DNA of 64,000 nucleotides, taken from NCBI GenBank assembly GCA_963773665.1, contig CAVZBZ010000001.1:1054001-1118000 (forward strand), in the 5' to 3' direction. The position numbers and the translations under genes were made by a program. The stretch comes from DATJLY01 sp963773665. GTDB taxonomy: Bacteria; Pseudomonadota; Alphaproteobacteria; ATCC43930; CGMCC-115725. The notes under the pieces are model-generated. The model was not told the origin of the DNA. It saw only the letters and a program-made list of their open reading frames with translations, and searched no databases. Below, one piece after another: positions 54,698 through 62,219 of this stretch (the stretch's first letter is position 1; each line of letters opens with the position of its first letter).

Positions 54698-55513
54698 CTA
54701 TTTTCCCGTGAGTGGGCTCGGGTCGGTTCGCCCAAACTGCTTCAAGCAATATGACCACGATTGTAATTCATCCTCGGATTGCGGGCGTGTGGCTACACAC
54801 GCCTGCCCATACGCGGTCTCACGTTGCACCCAATCCTCATACTGCCGCCACAGCGCTTCGCCGTACTTCGCTACGTTTCTGGCGCGCAGCCATTCGTCAT
54901 AGCCGGGATCGGAGCCAAGCAAATTCAGGGTTTCCATTTCGGTATCGGAGAGGGTTCGGACATCACGAGACGATACCTTCATCATTTCCAGAAAGAGCTG
55001 ATCCGACATTCCCATGTTTGAGAGATAGGCGCGTACTGATGCTGCGAGTTCATCGTATTTCGCCTTTGCGTGCGCTTGGTCCAGTCCTGCAAAAAACTTC
55101 GGTTCAAAGTATGGTCGGTGGATGGCGACGGTTGAGCGCTCCCCTACCATTCGATGCGCGCCAGCCGCCAGTATCAAAACGCATGCACTGGCGCACTCGG
55201 CATCGTCATAGACCTGGGTGAATATCCAGTCCTTGCGGACGATTTCTCCGATTGCCAACGCGGCCATAACATCGCCGCCCGGGGAATTCAGACCTAATTC
55301 TGTCACTACGTCCGTCCGGCCACTAGCAACAATCCGTTCGGCTAGCTCAGCGAAGCGGGACACGTCATCTTTTGAGATGGTTCCGCTAATTGTAATTTGG
55401 ACAAACTTACCGTCACCGTTGACACGCGTAACGCCTACGTCGGCTCTCGCTGGAAGGCATGCGATGCAAGGGAGCCAAAACAGCGCTAAAGCCGCCATCT
55501 TCCGCCAGTTCAT
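54698..55513 (-). CDS. periplasmic ClpP/crotonase-fold protein (COG3904-like)
   Basis: A 271-residue protein with a signal peptide (MNWRKMAALALFWLPCIAC, cleaved near ARADV) and a ClpP-like fold: VQITISGTISKDDVSRFAEL, LNSPGGDVMAALAIGEIV, then AECASACVLILAAGAHRMVG with the candidate nucleophile Ser in ASAC, and VAIHRPYF with the candidate His. This is the pattern of secreted COG3904 proteins, which are not ATP-dependent. Peptidase activity is unproven. It is cargo-like within the element and not in an obvious operon. Confidence 0.75.
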   Translation of the reverse strand: MNWRKMAALALFWLPCIACLPARADVGVTRVNGDGKFVQITISGTISKDDVSRFAELAERIVASGRTDVVTELGLNSPGGDVMAALAIGEIVRKDWIFTQVYDDAECASACVLILAAGAHRMVGERSTVAIHRPYFEPKFFAGLDQAHAKAKYDELAASVRAYLSNMGMSDQLFLEMMKVSSRDVRTLSDTEMETLNLLGSDPGYDEWLRARNVAKYGEALWRQYEDWVQRETAYGQACVATRPQSEDELQSWSYCLKQFGRTDPSPLTGK

Positions 55514-55558
55514 ACGGCCTGCCGCTTCATCTTCAAACCCTAGCGTCCAATCATGGGC

Positions 55559-55771
55559 CTAACCTAGCTGGAACACCTTGAGTTTTTTGGAGATATCTCG
55601 CATCTCAGCACGAAATTCGGCCGCCTTGCCCTTGTAAAATTTTCGCGCGTCGGCAGTCAAGTTGGTATCTATCGACCTAGCAGTCGCCTCTCGCCAATCT
55701 GCTGTTACCAAACTGTGAGCGTAAAGAAGAGCCGCATAATGGGCCGCATTCGCTTTTGCGTTCATTCTCAT
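55559..55771 (-). CDS. hypothetical protein, 70 aa
   Basis: Small helical protein: MRMNAKANAAHYAALLYAHS, later KFYKGKAAEFRAEMRDISKK. GGGAG precedes two close ATGs (55771 and 55765). No family recognised. Confidence 0.55.
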   Translation of the reverse strand: MRMNAKANAAHYAALLYAHSLVTADWREATARSIDTNLTADARKFYKGKAAEFRAEMRDISKKLKVFQLG

Positions 55772-55818
55772 TCTCCCTCAGCCGCCCAACGAGCGTACGA
55801 CGCGGAAGCCCGCTGCGG

Positions 55819-56040
55819 CTACACTTTGCCAAAGCCAACGCGCTTCGTCTTGATTTTCTCAAGCGCTATTCCGTGATGCAGGGCAGTGCGTTGAATGATC
55901 GTCTCCGCCGCCGCTTCGGTATCGGCGGGAACGTCCGTCAGCACCGTGACAGTTCCATTCGCTTCTTGGCGCACTACCGTAACCGTGAAACCGTCAACTG
56001 CGCGGCTGATAGTCGCGCCGACTTGCGCTTCCTGCGACAT
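55819..56040 (-). CDS. hypothetical protein, 73 aa
   Basis: Small protein with a beta-rich N-terminal half (VDGFTVTVVRQEANGTVTVL) and a helical, basic C-terminus (ALEKIKTKRVGFGKV). AAGGA lies 8 bases upstream of ATG 56040. No family recognised; same strand as the 70-residue gene downstream. Confidence 0.55.
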   Translation of the reverse strand: MSQEAQVGATISRAVDGFTVTVVRQEANGTVTVLTDVPADTEAAAETIIQRTALHHGIALEKIKTKRVGFGKV

Positions 56041-56140
56041 GCTCGATTCCTTCTTGCATCGGGGCCATTTGGCACCGACGGATTCTTACCCTCCGGCCGC
56101 GAATGCAGCAACACCGCTCGGCAGCTAAGGAAGCGAATCA

Positions 56141-56356
56141 ATGAATAAAACCTGTGCTTGGATCACCGTGGCAGTGATCGTCCTAACGCTGGCGTTCGGC
56201 TGGTATGGGCAGAAAATCAGCGGCGCCTATGGCGAGGCGCACAAGGTACAACTGCACCTAGACGAGGCCAATGGCGAAATCGAAGCTCTACAAAAGAGCG
56301 TGAAAGAGCTTGCGGAGACGACAGCGCTCGAACTCCTACCGCATCGCCGAGCTTGA
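56141..56356 (+). CDS. small membrane protein with a coiled-coil, 71 aa
   Basis: N-terminal membrane segment (TCAWITVAVIVLTLAFGWYG) followed by a helical, possibly coiled-coil region (KVQLHLDEANGEIEALQKSV). The layout recalls phage Rz-type spanin or small lysis accessory proteins, but no lysis genes are nearby and I do not claim that role. Confidence 0.5.
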   Translation: MNKTCAWITVAVIVLTLAFGWYGQKISGAYGEAHKVQLHLDEANGEIEALQKSVKELAETTALELLPHRRA

Positions 56357-56445
56357 GGCTCGCGTATACTCAAAGTGAGACCCGAGCCGCTTTCGTTTCG
56401 AGCGCCAGCGCAATACGATCACGGCGGCACATTGGGGAGATAGAC

Positions 56446-56709
56446 ATGGCAGACGAGCCTAGATTGGTGCGCAAGCGCCGTAGAACAATCCCGTCCCTTC
56501 ATAGTGGAATGGCGCTCGATTTCGTGAGCGTCCCCATGTGGTGCGGGACGTGCAAGAAGAACGTTCTCCACCCACTCCGTGATTTCACGCGAGACGACGG
56601 GGAGCGTCCGGCTTGCCGGCGCTGTAGCACGCCGTTCAAAACGCAAGGCAAGCGCGTTGCAGCGTATCTTAAAGCCGCGCGCGACCTTTTTGGAAGCATC
56701 CGCAAATAA
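56446..56709 (+). CDS. hypothetical protein with a zinc-ribbon-like pair, 87 aa
   Basis: Small basic protein. Two CxxC pairs, CGTC and CRRC, are spaced as in a zinc ribbon; the N-terminus is basic (RLVRKRRRTIPSLH) and the C-terminus helical (RVAAYLKAARDLFGSIRK). GGGGAGAT lies before ATG 56446. DNA or RNA binding is possible; no family recognised. Confidence 0.55.
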   Translation: MADEPRLVRKRRRTIPSLHSGMALDFVSVPMWCGTCKKNVLHPLRDFTRDDGERPACRRCSTPFKTQGKRVAAYLKAARDLFGSIRK

Positions 56710-56793
56710 GTCGCCGCGCCGTCATCGCGCTTGGCTTCATAACTGGCGAAAGAACCTAGCATCGTGCTCCGCATGGTGCCGGACTCCTTTGCT

Positions 56794-56829
56794 GAAAAAC
56801 GAATGTAACCATGGTTACATTCGTTTTTC
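56794..56829. terminator. 36-bp perfect palindrome, likely bidirectional terminator
   Basis: A perfect 36-base palindrome (half-site GAAAAACGAATGTAACCA) sits between convergent genes ending at 56709 and 56904. The stem is flanked by A and T runs on the two sides, so either strand forms a hairpin followed by a U-tract. An operator is the alternative reading of its GTAACC/GGTTAC core. Confidence 0.65.
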
Positions 56830-56903
56830 CGTTACTGTCATTCCGAAATGGCGGCGACGCGTGCCATCACGAAGGATGCGCGCTTGACGGCGCCCGGATC
56901 GCG

Positions 56904-57317
56904 CTAGGGCCGTTTCTTTGTGCCGAATCGCTTGCCCCAAAGCGGCGCTAGCAGCTTCCACGCCAGCGCCTCAATCTCGTCTAGCCCGTGCCGGGCGGCC
57001 GTGGTTCTGATTCCGCGCAAAGCATCCCGTTGCGCATCCGGTGATAGCGGATCGCGGCCGTCCGCCATGGCCTGCCCCTGGTGAAACGTCAGCCGGCGGG
57101 CCTCCCTAAGCCGGCGGTCCTCCGTGGTGAGCCGGCGCCGATCCTCCGCATTGAGACGATCAAGCTCCGCGACTAGAGCACGGCGCCTAGCGCCGTCATG
57201 GCGGACTTCGCGGGTATGAACCTCGCGCTTGATCGCCGCGATTCTGCGCAACCTCTGACGGTCGCGGTAGTCGCGTTGTCGAGCGGCGTTGCTGGCATGT
57301 TTTCGGGGCCGGGCCAT
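56904..57317 (-). CDS. basic protein, possible DNA-binding regulator, 137 aa
   Basis: Strongly basic N-terminus (ARPRKHASNAARQRDYRDRQ) followed by a long helical region rich in Arg (RRALVAELDRLNAEDRRRL, then REARRLTFHQGQAMADG) and a C-terminal AWKLLAPLWGKRFG. The N-terminal ARPRKH pattern recurs in small mobile-element proteins of rhizobia, so a nucleic-acid role is plausible. It is the last gene of the minus-strand cassette and has two 11-bp palindromes just upstream, which could be an autoregulatory operator. Confidence 0.6.
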   Translation of the reverse strand: MARPRKHASNAARQRDYRDRQRLRRIAAIKREVHTREVRHDGARRRALVAELDRLNAEDRRRLTTEDRRLREARRLTFHQGQAMADGRDPLSPDAQRDALRGIRTTAARHGLDEIEALAWKLLAPLWGKRFGTKKRP

Positions 57318-57337
57318 GCCCGATTCTGCGCATCGTT

Positions 57338-57370
57338 TCGTAACGAATGCAATCCCAAATCGTTACGATT
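57338..57370. promoter_or_regulatory. paired 11-bp palindromes, candidate operator
   Basis: TTCGTAACGAA (57338-57348) and ATCGTTACGAT (57360-57370) are both palindromes of the form WTCGTWACGAW; their centres are 22 bases apart, two helical turns. They lie 21-53 bases upstream of the minus-strand gene starting at 57317. The arrangement is that of a cooperative operator. Confidence 0.55.
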
Positions 57371-57590
57371 GCCGATTTTAGATGCAGCGTCTGCCGTTGC
57401 CAGCTAGAGAGGGTGAGCTTTCCCTAACTGACAACGGCGACGCGCCATGCGCTTCGATGATAGGAGCCGACTCTATCATCGCGGCGAAGATCGGCGGCGA
57501 CGCCAGCGCCTTGAGCACGGTTTCAACCGCACACTGGCATCGCCGCGCTTCAAGCCCTGCCGGTGATGGCGACGGCAAGGCGAAGCTGAA
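57371..57590. other. unassigned stretch with a hairpin
   Basis: Contains a long hairpin: CGATGATA (57455-57462) paired with TATCATCG (57474-57481), extended by GAG/CTC around a CCGA loop. Frames on both strands are open but none is clearly a gene. Confidence 0.4.
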
Positions 57591-57713
57591 TCATTTCGGT
57601 CCCTTCATCGGCGGATGCTTGAGACGGTCGCGAAGCTGATACAGCTTGGCGCCCTTGAGCGGGCCGCGCTTCAAAACGACTTGCGGTAGCGGCTTCGTCG
57701 GAATCGTTTTCAT
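57591..57713 (-). CDS. hypothetical basic peptide, 40 aa
   Basis: Short basic protein, MKTIPTKPLPQVVLKRGPLK then GAKLYQLRDRLKHPPMKGPK. It starts 19 bases after the stop of the 84-residue gene and uses GC-rich third positions like its neighbours, whereas an overlapping longer frame reads as low-complexity. Translation is not certain. Confidence 0.4.
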   Translation of the reverse strand: MKTIPTKPLPQVVLKRGPLKGAKLYQLRDRLKHPPMKGPK

Positions 57714-57731
57714 CGCTGCGCACTCCGCTTC

Positions 57732-57986
57732 TTATTTCCTCGGGATATGCCAATGCTCGCGACTGTGATCGCGATTGCGAATCTCGTGCCTGTCATCAAG
57801 TGAGATCGCGCCGCGTTGCCCGGCGAGAACGGCTTGCAATGTTGCACGATCCATCCGCGCGAGATTGTCGAGCGAGACGCCACAACGTAGCGCTCGCTCT
57901 ACAGCCTCAAGGCAAACATCTAGCCTCGCCGCTTCGCGCCGCATGCGGTCGGGCACTGTCCCGCACCAATTCCGCGTCTCGCTCAT
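57732..57986 (-). CDS. hypothetical protein, 84 aa
   Basis: Small helical protein: MSETRNWCGTVPDRMRREAA then LDVCLEAVERALRCGVSLDN, with a charged C-terminus (EIRNRDHSREHWHIPRK). Its ATG overlaps the stop of the upstream gene by four bases (ATGA), which supports real, coupled translation. No family recognised. Confidence 0.6.
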   Translation of the reverse strand: MSETRNWCGTVPDRMRREAARLDVCLEAVERALRCGVSLDNLARMDRATLQAVLAGQRGAISLDDRHEIRNRDHSREHWHIPRK

Positions 57987-58174
57987 CGCCGGACTCCCCG
58001 GACGAAGTAGACAAAGCGCTCCGGTGAGAGCGCTTCGATCTGGTGACGGGTACAGCCGTCGAATACGGCGCCGATCACCGAATCGTAGCTTACGTGCTTC
58101 TCTTCGGCGATCCGCACGACGAAGCTCCGCAAGTCATCGGGCAGCGCCGCGACCGTTTCGTTGTAGTGTGGCAT
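57983..58174 (-). CDS. hypothetical protein, 63 aa
   Basis: Small protein, MPHYNETVAALPDDLRSFVV then RIAEEKHVSYDSVIGAVFDG, predicted helical. It is coupled to the 84-residue gene by an ATGA overlap and lies 34 bases after the 158-residue gene. No family recognised. Confidence 0.6.
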   Translation of the reverse strand: MPHYNETVAALPDDLRSFVVRIAEEKHVSYDSVIGAVFDGCTRHQIEALSPERFVYFVRGVRR

Positions 58175-58208
58175 GGCTTCGCCTTCCGCGTCCTACAGCG
58201 TGCCACGA

Positions 58209-58685
58209 TCATTTCACCCGAGCCGGCGGGCGAGCGGAGCCGGAACCGGCGCGAGCGGTCCCGCTACCACCTTGCTCCCGCGCGGTATCCATGCCGGCTT
58301 GCGTCTCGACGCTCGCCGCATGCGACTCGAAGTACCCGGAATTATCGTCCGGCGGCCGGCGCAATGAAGCGGCGACGCGGACCAATTCGCCCTCGGGATG
58401 CAAGGGCCGCGTCATGCCGGAGACGGTCAAATCTTCCGTTCCGTTCAGGCCGCCGCGGACCTTCCGCGTTTCGTCAGTCTTGCTCGGGAATTGATCGGCC
58501 TGCGTCACGTCGCTGACCATGCTGCGATTCAAGCCGAAGCCGAAATGAGTCGGCGCGGCTCCGCGATTGCTCGGGGCCGGACGTGCCGGACGCGGAGCGG
58601 CCGTCATTGGATCGCCCGATGATGCGGCGGACGTGGTGCCGACGCCGCGACTGGCGACGGTGCGAGGGGGATTGATGCGAGTCAT
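58209..58685 (-). CDS. hypothetical low-complexity protein, 158 aa
   Basis: Ser/Pro/Arg-rich, probably disordered protein: N-terminus RGVGTTSAASSGDPMTAAPR, a middle with FGFGLNRSMVSDVTQADQFP and a Gly/Ser/Ala tail. Phage scaffolding or head-associated proteins can look like this but nothing specific is seen. In line with its neighbours on the minus strand. Confidence 0.5.
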   Translation of the reverse strand: MTRINPPRTVASRGVGTTSAASSGDPMTAAPRPARPAPSNRGAAPTHFGFGLNRSMVSDVTQADQFPSKTDETRKVRGGLNGTEDLTVSGMTRPLHPEGELVRVAASLRRPPDDNSGYFESHAASVETQAGMDTAREQGGSGTARAGSGSARPPARVK

Positions 58686-58729
58686 GATGGCGCACTCCAG
58701 GCGCTAGGGGTTAGTGGGATTCCATCGCC

Positions 58730-59602
58730 TCACGTTGTCTTCGCCGGTTCGGCCGGCTTCAAGATTTCGGGAGTGCTATCACCAAGCCGCTCGATTTCGG
58801 CGGCGAGCACTTCGACACGAAGACCGATTTGAATTTTCACGTCGCTAGGAACTTCGGCGCCACGGACTCGCGCAGCTTCCAGTTCCGTTTGTGCGCTCAG
58901 AATCGACAGCTTCTCACATACCGCAAGCGCGGCGGCGCAACGGGGGCCGGCGAGACGTGAAGCAACCTCGCGCTCGTCCACTCGGACCTGTCGCCGATCA
59001 TCGGCGGGCATCGCGGAAAGGCGACGGTGACATGCGGCCCACAATGCCGGATCGGAAGTCGCGGCGGATTCCTCAAGCGCAACGGCAATCTCGGCAGGGC
59101 CGGCATGACGCAAAGCATCGTGATAGGTGGAAGCCTTCGGATCGCTTAGAGTCTCGCGAACCAAAACGGCGACGGGATCGGCGAAAAGATGCGCAACGCT
59201 TTCCGCCTTGCGGGCGGCGTCGCGAATCTCGCCGCGAATCCGCTTGTCGTGATCGTCCACGCCGCCGGGCTTCATCGAGTCCGATGCTAGAAGCTCGGCA
59301 TGCTTTGCTCGCATCGAATCGTTCAACATGACGTGACGTTGCTCCGGCGTCAGCACGTCGATTTTGTGGAGCCTTGCGACTTCGCGCTCGCGAAATTCCT
59401 TGAGGCGGATGGCGATGCTTCCGGCCCATTCTTTGTATCGCGTCGCCTTCATTTCAATTCCGTGCCCGAGTTTCAGCAAGCCGGGCAAGTCACGCGGCGA
59501 GCCGGGCAAGATGATAGGAAGCGTCGAAAGGCGGGCACGGCGGGCAAGGCCGGCCGAGATATTCGCAAGGCCGCGAGCTTCGTAGTTCGGGCGAGCGTCC
59601 AT
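58730..59602 (-). CDS. hypothetical protein, 290 aa
   Basis: Largest gene of the cassette. Mostly helical: IKEFREREVARLHKIDVL-like N-terminal helices, IRDAARKAESVAHLFADPVA, then long Ala/Glu helices (CEKLSILSAQTELEAARVRG). GGAGGA stands 8 bases before ATG 59602, a strong ribosome site, and a 237-base gap precedes it, so this gene may have its own promoter. No family recognised; a phage structural or scaffold-type protein is possible. Confidence 0.6.
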   Translation of the reverse strand: MDARPNYEARGLANISAGLARRARLSTLPIILPGSPRDLPGLLKLGHGIEMKATRYKEWAGSIAIRLKEFREREVARLHKIDVLTPEQRHVMLNDSMRAKHAELLASDSMKPGGVDDHDKRIRGEIRDAARKAESVAHLFADPVAVLVRETLSDPKASTYHDALRHAGPAEIAVALEESAATSDPALWAACHRRLSAMPADDRRQVRVDEREVASRLAGPRCAAALAVCEKLSILSAQTELEAARVRGAEVPSDVKIQIGLRVEVLAAEIERLGDSTPEILKPAEPAKTT

Positions 59603-59839
59603 GGATCAATCCTCCATCGTGCCGGCGCAGACATGCCGACGATTGCAAAACGAAGTCGGAGCAACGGCGCATCCTGATCTTGCGATCACGATGCAGGAGG
59701 CTCTCCCAGTTCTGCATGGCGGAGGAGTCGAGGTTCGACTTCTGAAATTATCTCAAAAACCGGCGGCCATGTCAAACCCAGCAAAATCGGGCTTTTCTTG
59801 GCCTAGACCAGATTACGGCCATGACCGAAATCTGCCCGA

Positions 59840-60283
59840 TCAAGCGGCCCTGTAGAGCGCCGGGGAAGCCCGTAGGGAAGCATCCGCTTTGTCCGGCGCG
59901 TTGCCACGCCCAACGTCGCCGCCACGCCCTGCCGCCAGCGCCGTGGCCTGCCGCAAGCGTTGGGAGCGTCGCATCCGGCAGGCACGTTTTGCGGCGATGC
60001 GGTGCTCCCGTTTCTGCTCCGGCGTCAACAATGGCCGCCCGGCATAGGTCCGTTGTGATTTGTGATCGGCCGGTGCAAGCATCCGCCGCTTCCGCACCGG
60101 GAGCGGTGCTTGAGGTTTCGCAAGTTCGGCTTCGATCATCGGGCGTAGCAGCCGCTCGGCATGCTGGCGCAAAGCATCAGGATCGACTCCGGCCAAGTCC
60201 GCGACGGTTTCACGATCACGGCGCCACGGGTCCAAATCGCTCAGTAAAAATCGCCTTGCGGCTTGTTCATCCTGTTTGCCCAT
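59840..60283 (-). CDS. hypothetical basic protein, 147 aa
   Basis: N-terminal half helical (LSDLDPWRRDRETVADLAGV, then ALRQHAERLLRPMIEAEL), C-terminal half strongly basic and Ala-rich (REHRIAAKRACRMRRSQRLR). Composition suggests nucleic-acid association. No family recognised. 39 bases after the 44-residue gene. Confidence 0.55.
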   Translation of the reverse strand: MGKQDEQAARRFLLSDLDPWRRDRETVADLAGVDPDALRQHAERLLRPMIEAELAKPQAPLPVRKRRMLAPADHKSQRTYAGRPLLTPEQKREHRIAAKRACRMRRSQRLRQATALAAGRGGDVGRGNAPDKADASLRASPALYRAA

Positions 60284-60322
60284 GTCCCATGCACCGACTC
60301 CCCTGGCATCGAGGATCGCCTG

Positions 60323-60457
60323 TTAAATCACGGCGGCCCAAACTTGCCGCGCCCTTGCCGCTTCGGAGTCCGGCGGCGCTTCATCGTCCGGTACTTGCTC
60401 GCCTTCAAGGAACGCATCCGCCGCGCGATCTAACGCTTCGACATTGCTCCCGCTCAT
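60323..60457 (-). CDS. hypothetical acidic peptide, 44 aa
   Basis: Short acidic protein, MSGSNVEALDRAADAFLEGE then QVPDDEAPPDSEAARARQVW. It starts three bases after the stop of the 190-residue gene. The tight spacing supports translation. No family recognised. Confidence 0.5.
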   Translation of the reverse strand: MSGSNVEALDRAADAFLEGEQVPDDEAPPDSEAARARQVWAAVI

Positions 60458-60460
60458 GGC

Positions 60461-61033
60461 TTAGCACCGGACGAAGCGAGCACCGGGCGGATGCTTGCCG
60501 ACATTCTCGGGCGTCTTCGCCAGCACGATACCGCGATCCGGCGATGGCTCATGCCCGACAACGCGCACGGTGAATCTGAAATTCGCGGAGCGATCTATGT
60601 AAGGCTCCGGCTTAGGTGCCGGCAGGTCTTCGGGATGCGCGGCATACCATCGTGCTTGAGCATCGGCTTGGATCGCCAAAAGCGGAGCACCGGCTTCCGC
60701 TTCAAACGCTTCGCACGATGCAGCATATTCGGCCGCGCTATGAGTGCGACGGCTCGGCGAAAGCCATTTCTGGCGACGATACCGCGCCATCTCGCGGGCG
60801 AACATTGCCGGTGCCAAGGGCTTTGTCAGTGTCCCACCCCATGCCCAGCCGACAAGCCACGGCGGCGGCCCGCAAAGCGCGACGCTGTAAATCCACTCCA
60901 AGCCCAATGAAGGCGAAGGACGATCATCACCGGAAGCACCGAGCGCGCTCAGAACGTCATCGGGCGTCACTTCGGCGGACGCGCCATATGACGTATCGCC
61001 TTTTGCCGGTGCATCATCATCATCGTGCGTCAT
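60461..61033 (-). CDS. hypothetical protein, 190 aa
   Basis: Starts with an acidic stretch (MTHDDDDAPAKGDTSYGASA), then PDDVLSALGASGDDRPSP, a Trp-rich hydrophobic part (GPPPWLVGWAWGGTLTKPLA) and a helical region. It overlaps the stop region of the upstream 60-residue gene by 14 bases. No family recognised. Confidence 0.6.
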   Translation of the reverse strand: MTHDDDDAPAKGDTSYGASAEVTPDDVLSALGASGDDRPSPSLGLEWIYSVALCGPPPWLVGWAWGGTLTKPLAPAMFAREMARYRRQKWLSPSRRTHSAAEYAASCEAFEAEAGAPLLAIQADAQARWYAAHPEDLPAPKPEPYIDRSANFRFTVRVVGHEPSPDRGIVLAKTPENVGKHPPGARFVRC

Positions 61034-61202
61034 CGTCGGACTTCTTCACGGTGACGCCGTAGAGTGTGGCGAGCTTCAAGCCGGTGCGGTTGATTCGCTT
61101 GCAGCCGGCAAGAAATTCCTTCAAAAGATAGTCAGGATCGTCCGTCTCGATATCGGTAACGACCATGCCGTTGGGGAGCGTCTCCCGTGTTTCGGTTGTC
61201 AT
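61020..61202 (-). CDS. hypothetical protein, 60 aa
   Basis: Small protein: MTTETRETLPNGMVVTDIET then DYLLKEFLAGCKRINRTGLK. ATG 61202 overlaps the stop of the terminase-like gene by four bases (ATGA), so it is translationally coupled; ATG 61208 is a less likely start. No family recognised. Confidence 0.6.
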   Translation of the reverse strand: MTTETRETLPNGMVVTDIETDDPDYLLKEFLAGCKRINRTGLKLATLYGVTVKKSDDDAR

Positions 61203-61849
61203 GCACAAATCTCCGCGAGCATGCGAGCATCGTCTTCGGACAACGCTTCGTCTTCCGGCGTCACTTCGATTATTGCCGGCGCAGCATCATGCTCGATTGT
61301 GGAGCCGGCACGGATCGCGCGGAGACTTCGGCAGATTCGCGCCAAAGCGGCTTTGTCCTGAGCATCGAGTAATTGAAGCTCGTTGATTCTGACGGCGAGG
61401 TAGCCTTCATCATTGCCATCATGCGAGACGGAGACTTCAAGCGCTTTGTGCTGGACCCAAGTCCGATCATGTTTCTCGGCAAGCCGTAACAGGACTTGCC
61501 CTTCGACACGCGGCGGCTTCGTCCCGACTTGGCGGCCCTCATAGAAAATCGGCTCGCCCTCAAGCTCTCCAAATGCGACGGCGCGGACGCGCTCATGCAC
61601 CGAAGCGCGGAAGTCGGCAAGCGCGGCGTCGATTTCCAATGCAAAGGTCGCGTCGCGCTGGCGCAGATTGTGCCATGCAGAGCAAGGATCGCCGCCGTCG
61701 CGCTCCGGGATAGCATCGGGACCGGCGACGAGACGCGCGGCTGCCCTGATATTGCCGAGCTTGCGCAGCGCCTCAATGAAAGCGACGCGGCGCGGCCCTG
61801 TCGGGCATCGCGGGGCGACTGGGGCCACTATGCTTGCCAAGTTTTTCAT
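61199..61849 (-). CDS. terminase small subunit-like HTH protein
   Basis: First gene of the minus-strand cassette (216 aa). The N-terminal part RRVAFIEALRKLGNIRAAAR followed by SAWHNLRQRDATFALEIDAA matches the HTH arrangement of phage terminase small-subunit-like proteins (a first helix 'FLxALxxxGNxxxAA', then 'LRxRDxxFAxxxDxA'), with FGELEGEPIFYEGRQVGTKP in the middle. The acidic C-terminus is family-typical. A large terminase is not seen, so packaging is not implied. It is coupled to the 60-residue gene. Confidence 0.6.
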   Translation of the reverse strand: MKNLASIVAPVAPRCPTGPRRVAFIEALRKLGNIRAAARLVAGPDAIPERDGGDPCSAWHNLRQRDATFALEIDAALADFRASVHERVRAVAFGELEGEPIFYEGRQVGTKPPRVEGQVLLRLAEKHDRTWVQHKALEVSVSHDGNDEGYLAVRINELQLLDAQDKAALARICRSLRAIRAGSTIEHDAAPAIIEVTPEDEALSEDDARMLAEICA

Positions 61850-62219
61850 GGGAACATTCTGCTCTTAACCAAACCAGAAGTCAAGATTAGCGAGTCCAAT
61901 CAATGGGTTAGGACGGGGGCGGAAATAACAACCAACATTTTTGAGCATCGAAATTGCAGCCCTTCGGCTACAGCGTGTCCGGCGGCCGGGGTGTCGCGTG
62001 ACTTGGTTTATGGGGCCTTTGAGATAAGAGCAGATCGAAAGCACGCGGTGATCGAGACGAATGCGCGAGATCACGGTGAATGAACGATGAAGACTGCATC
62101 GCATTTGATCTAAATGCTCGACGATAATCGAATCTTTACGTTGATTGCACTTGCAAGCATTCCCCCGAGCGTGCGCTATTGGCTTTATCAAAGCGCAACG
62201 TTCATTCGGGATTGGGAAA
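61850..62219. other. AT-richer divergent promoter region
   Basis: 370 bases between the terminase-like gene (minus) and the serine recombinase (plus) with no convincing gene. It is AT-richer than the surroundings and presumably carries both divergent promoters; I saw no clear -10/-35 pairs. Confidence 0.45.

Noticed and set aside
57378..57639. Overlapping open frames on both strands
   Set aside because: The minus-strand frame starts at TTG without a ribosome site, and a strong hairpin lies inside; neither strand is convincing as a gene.
59601..59855. Plus-strand open frame opposite the 290-residue gene start
   Set aside because: No ribosome site and no family; the minus-strand gene at this place has a strong Shine-Dalgarno sequence.
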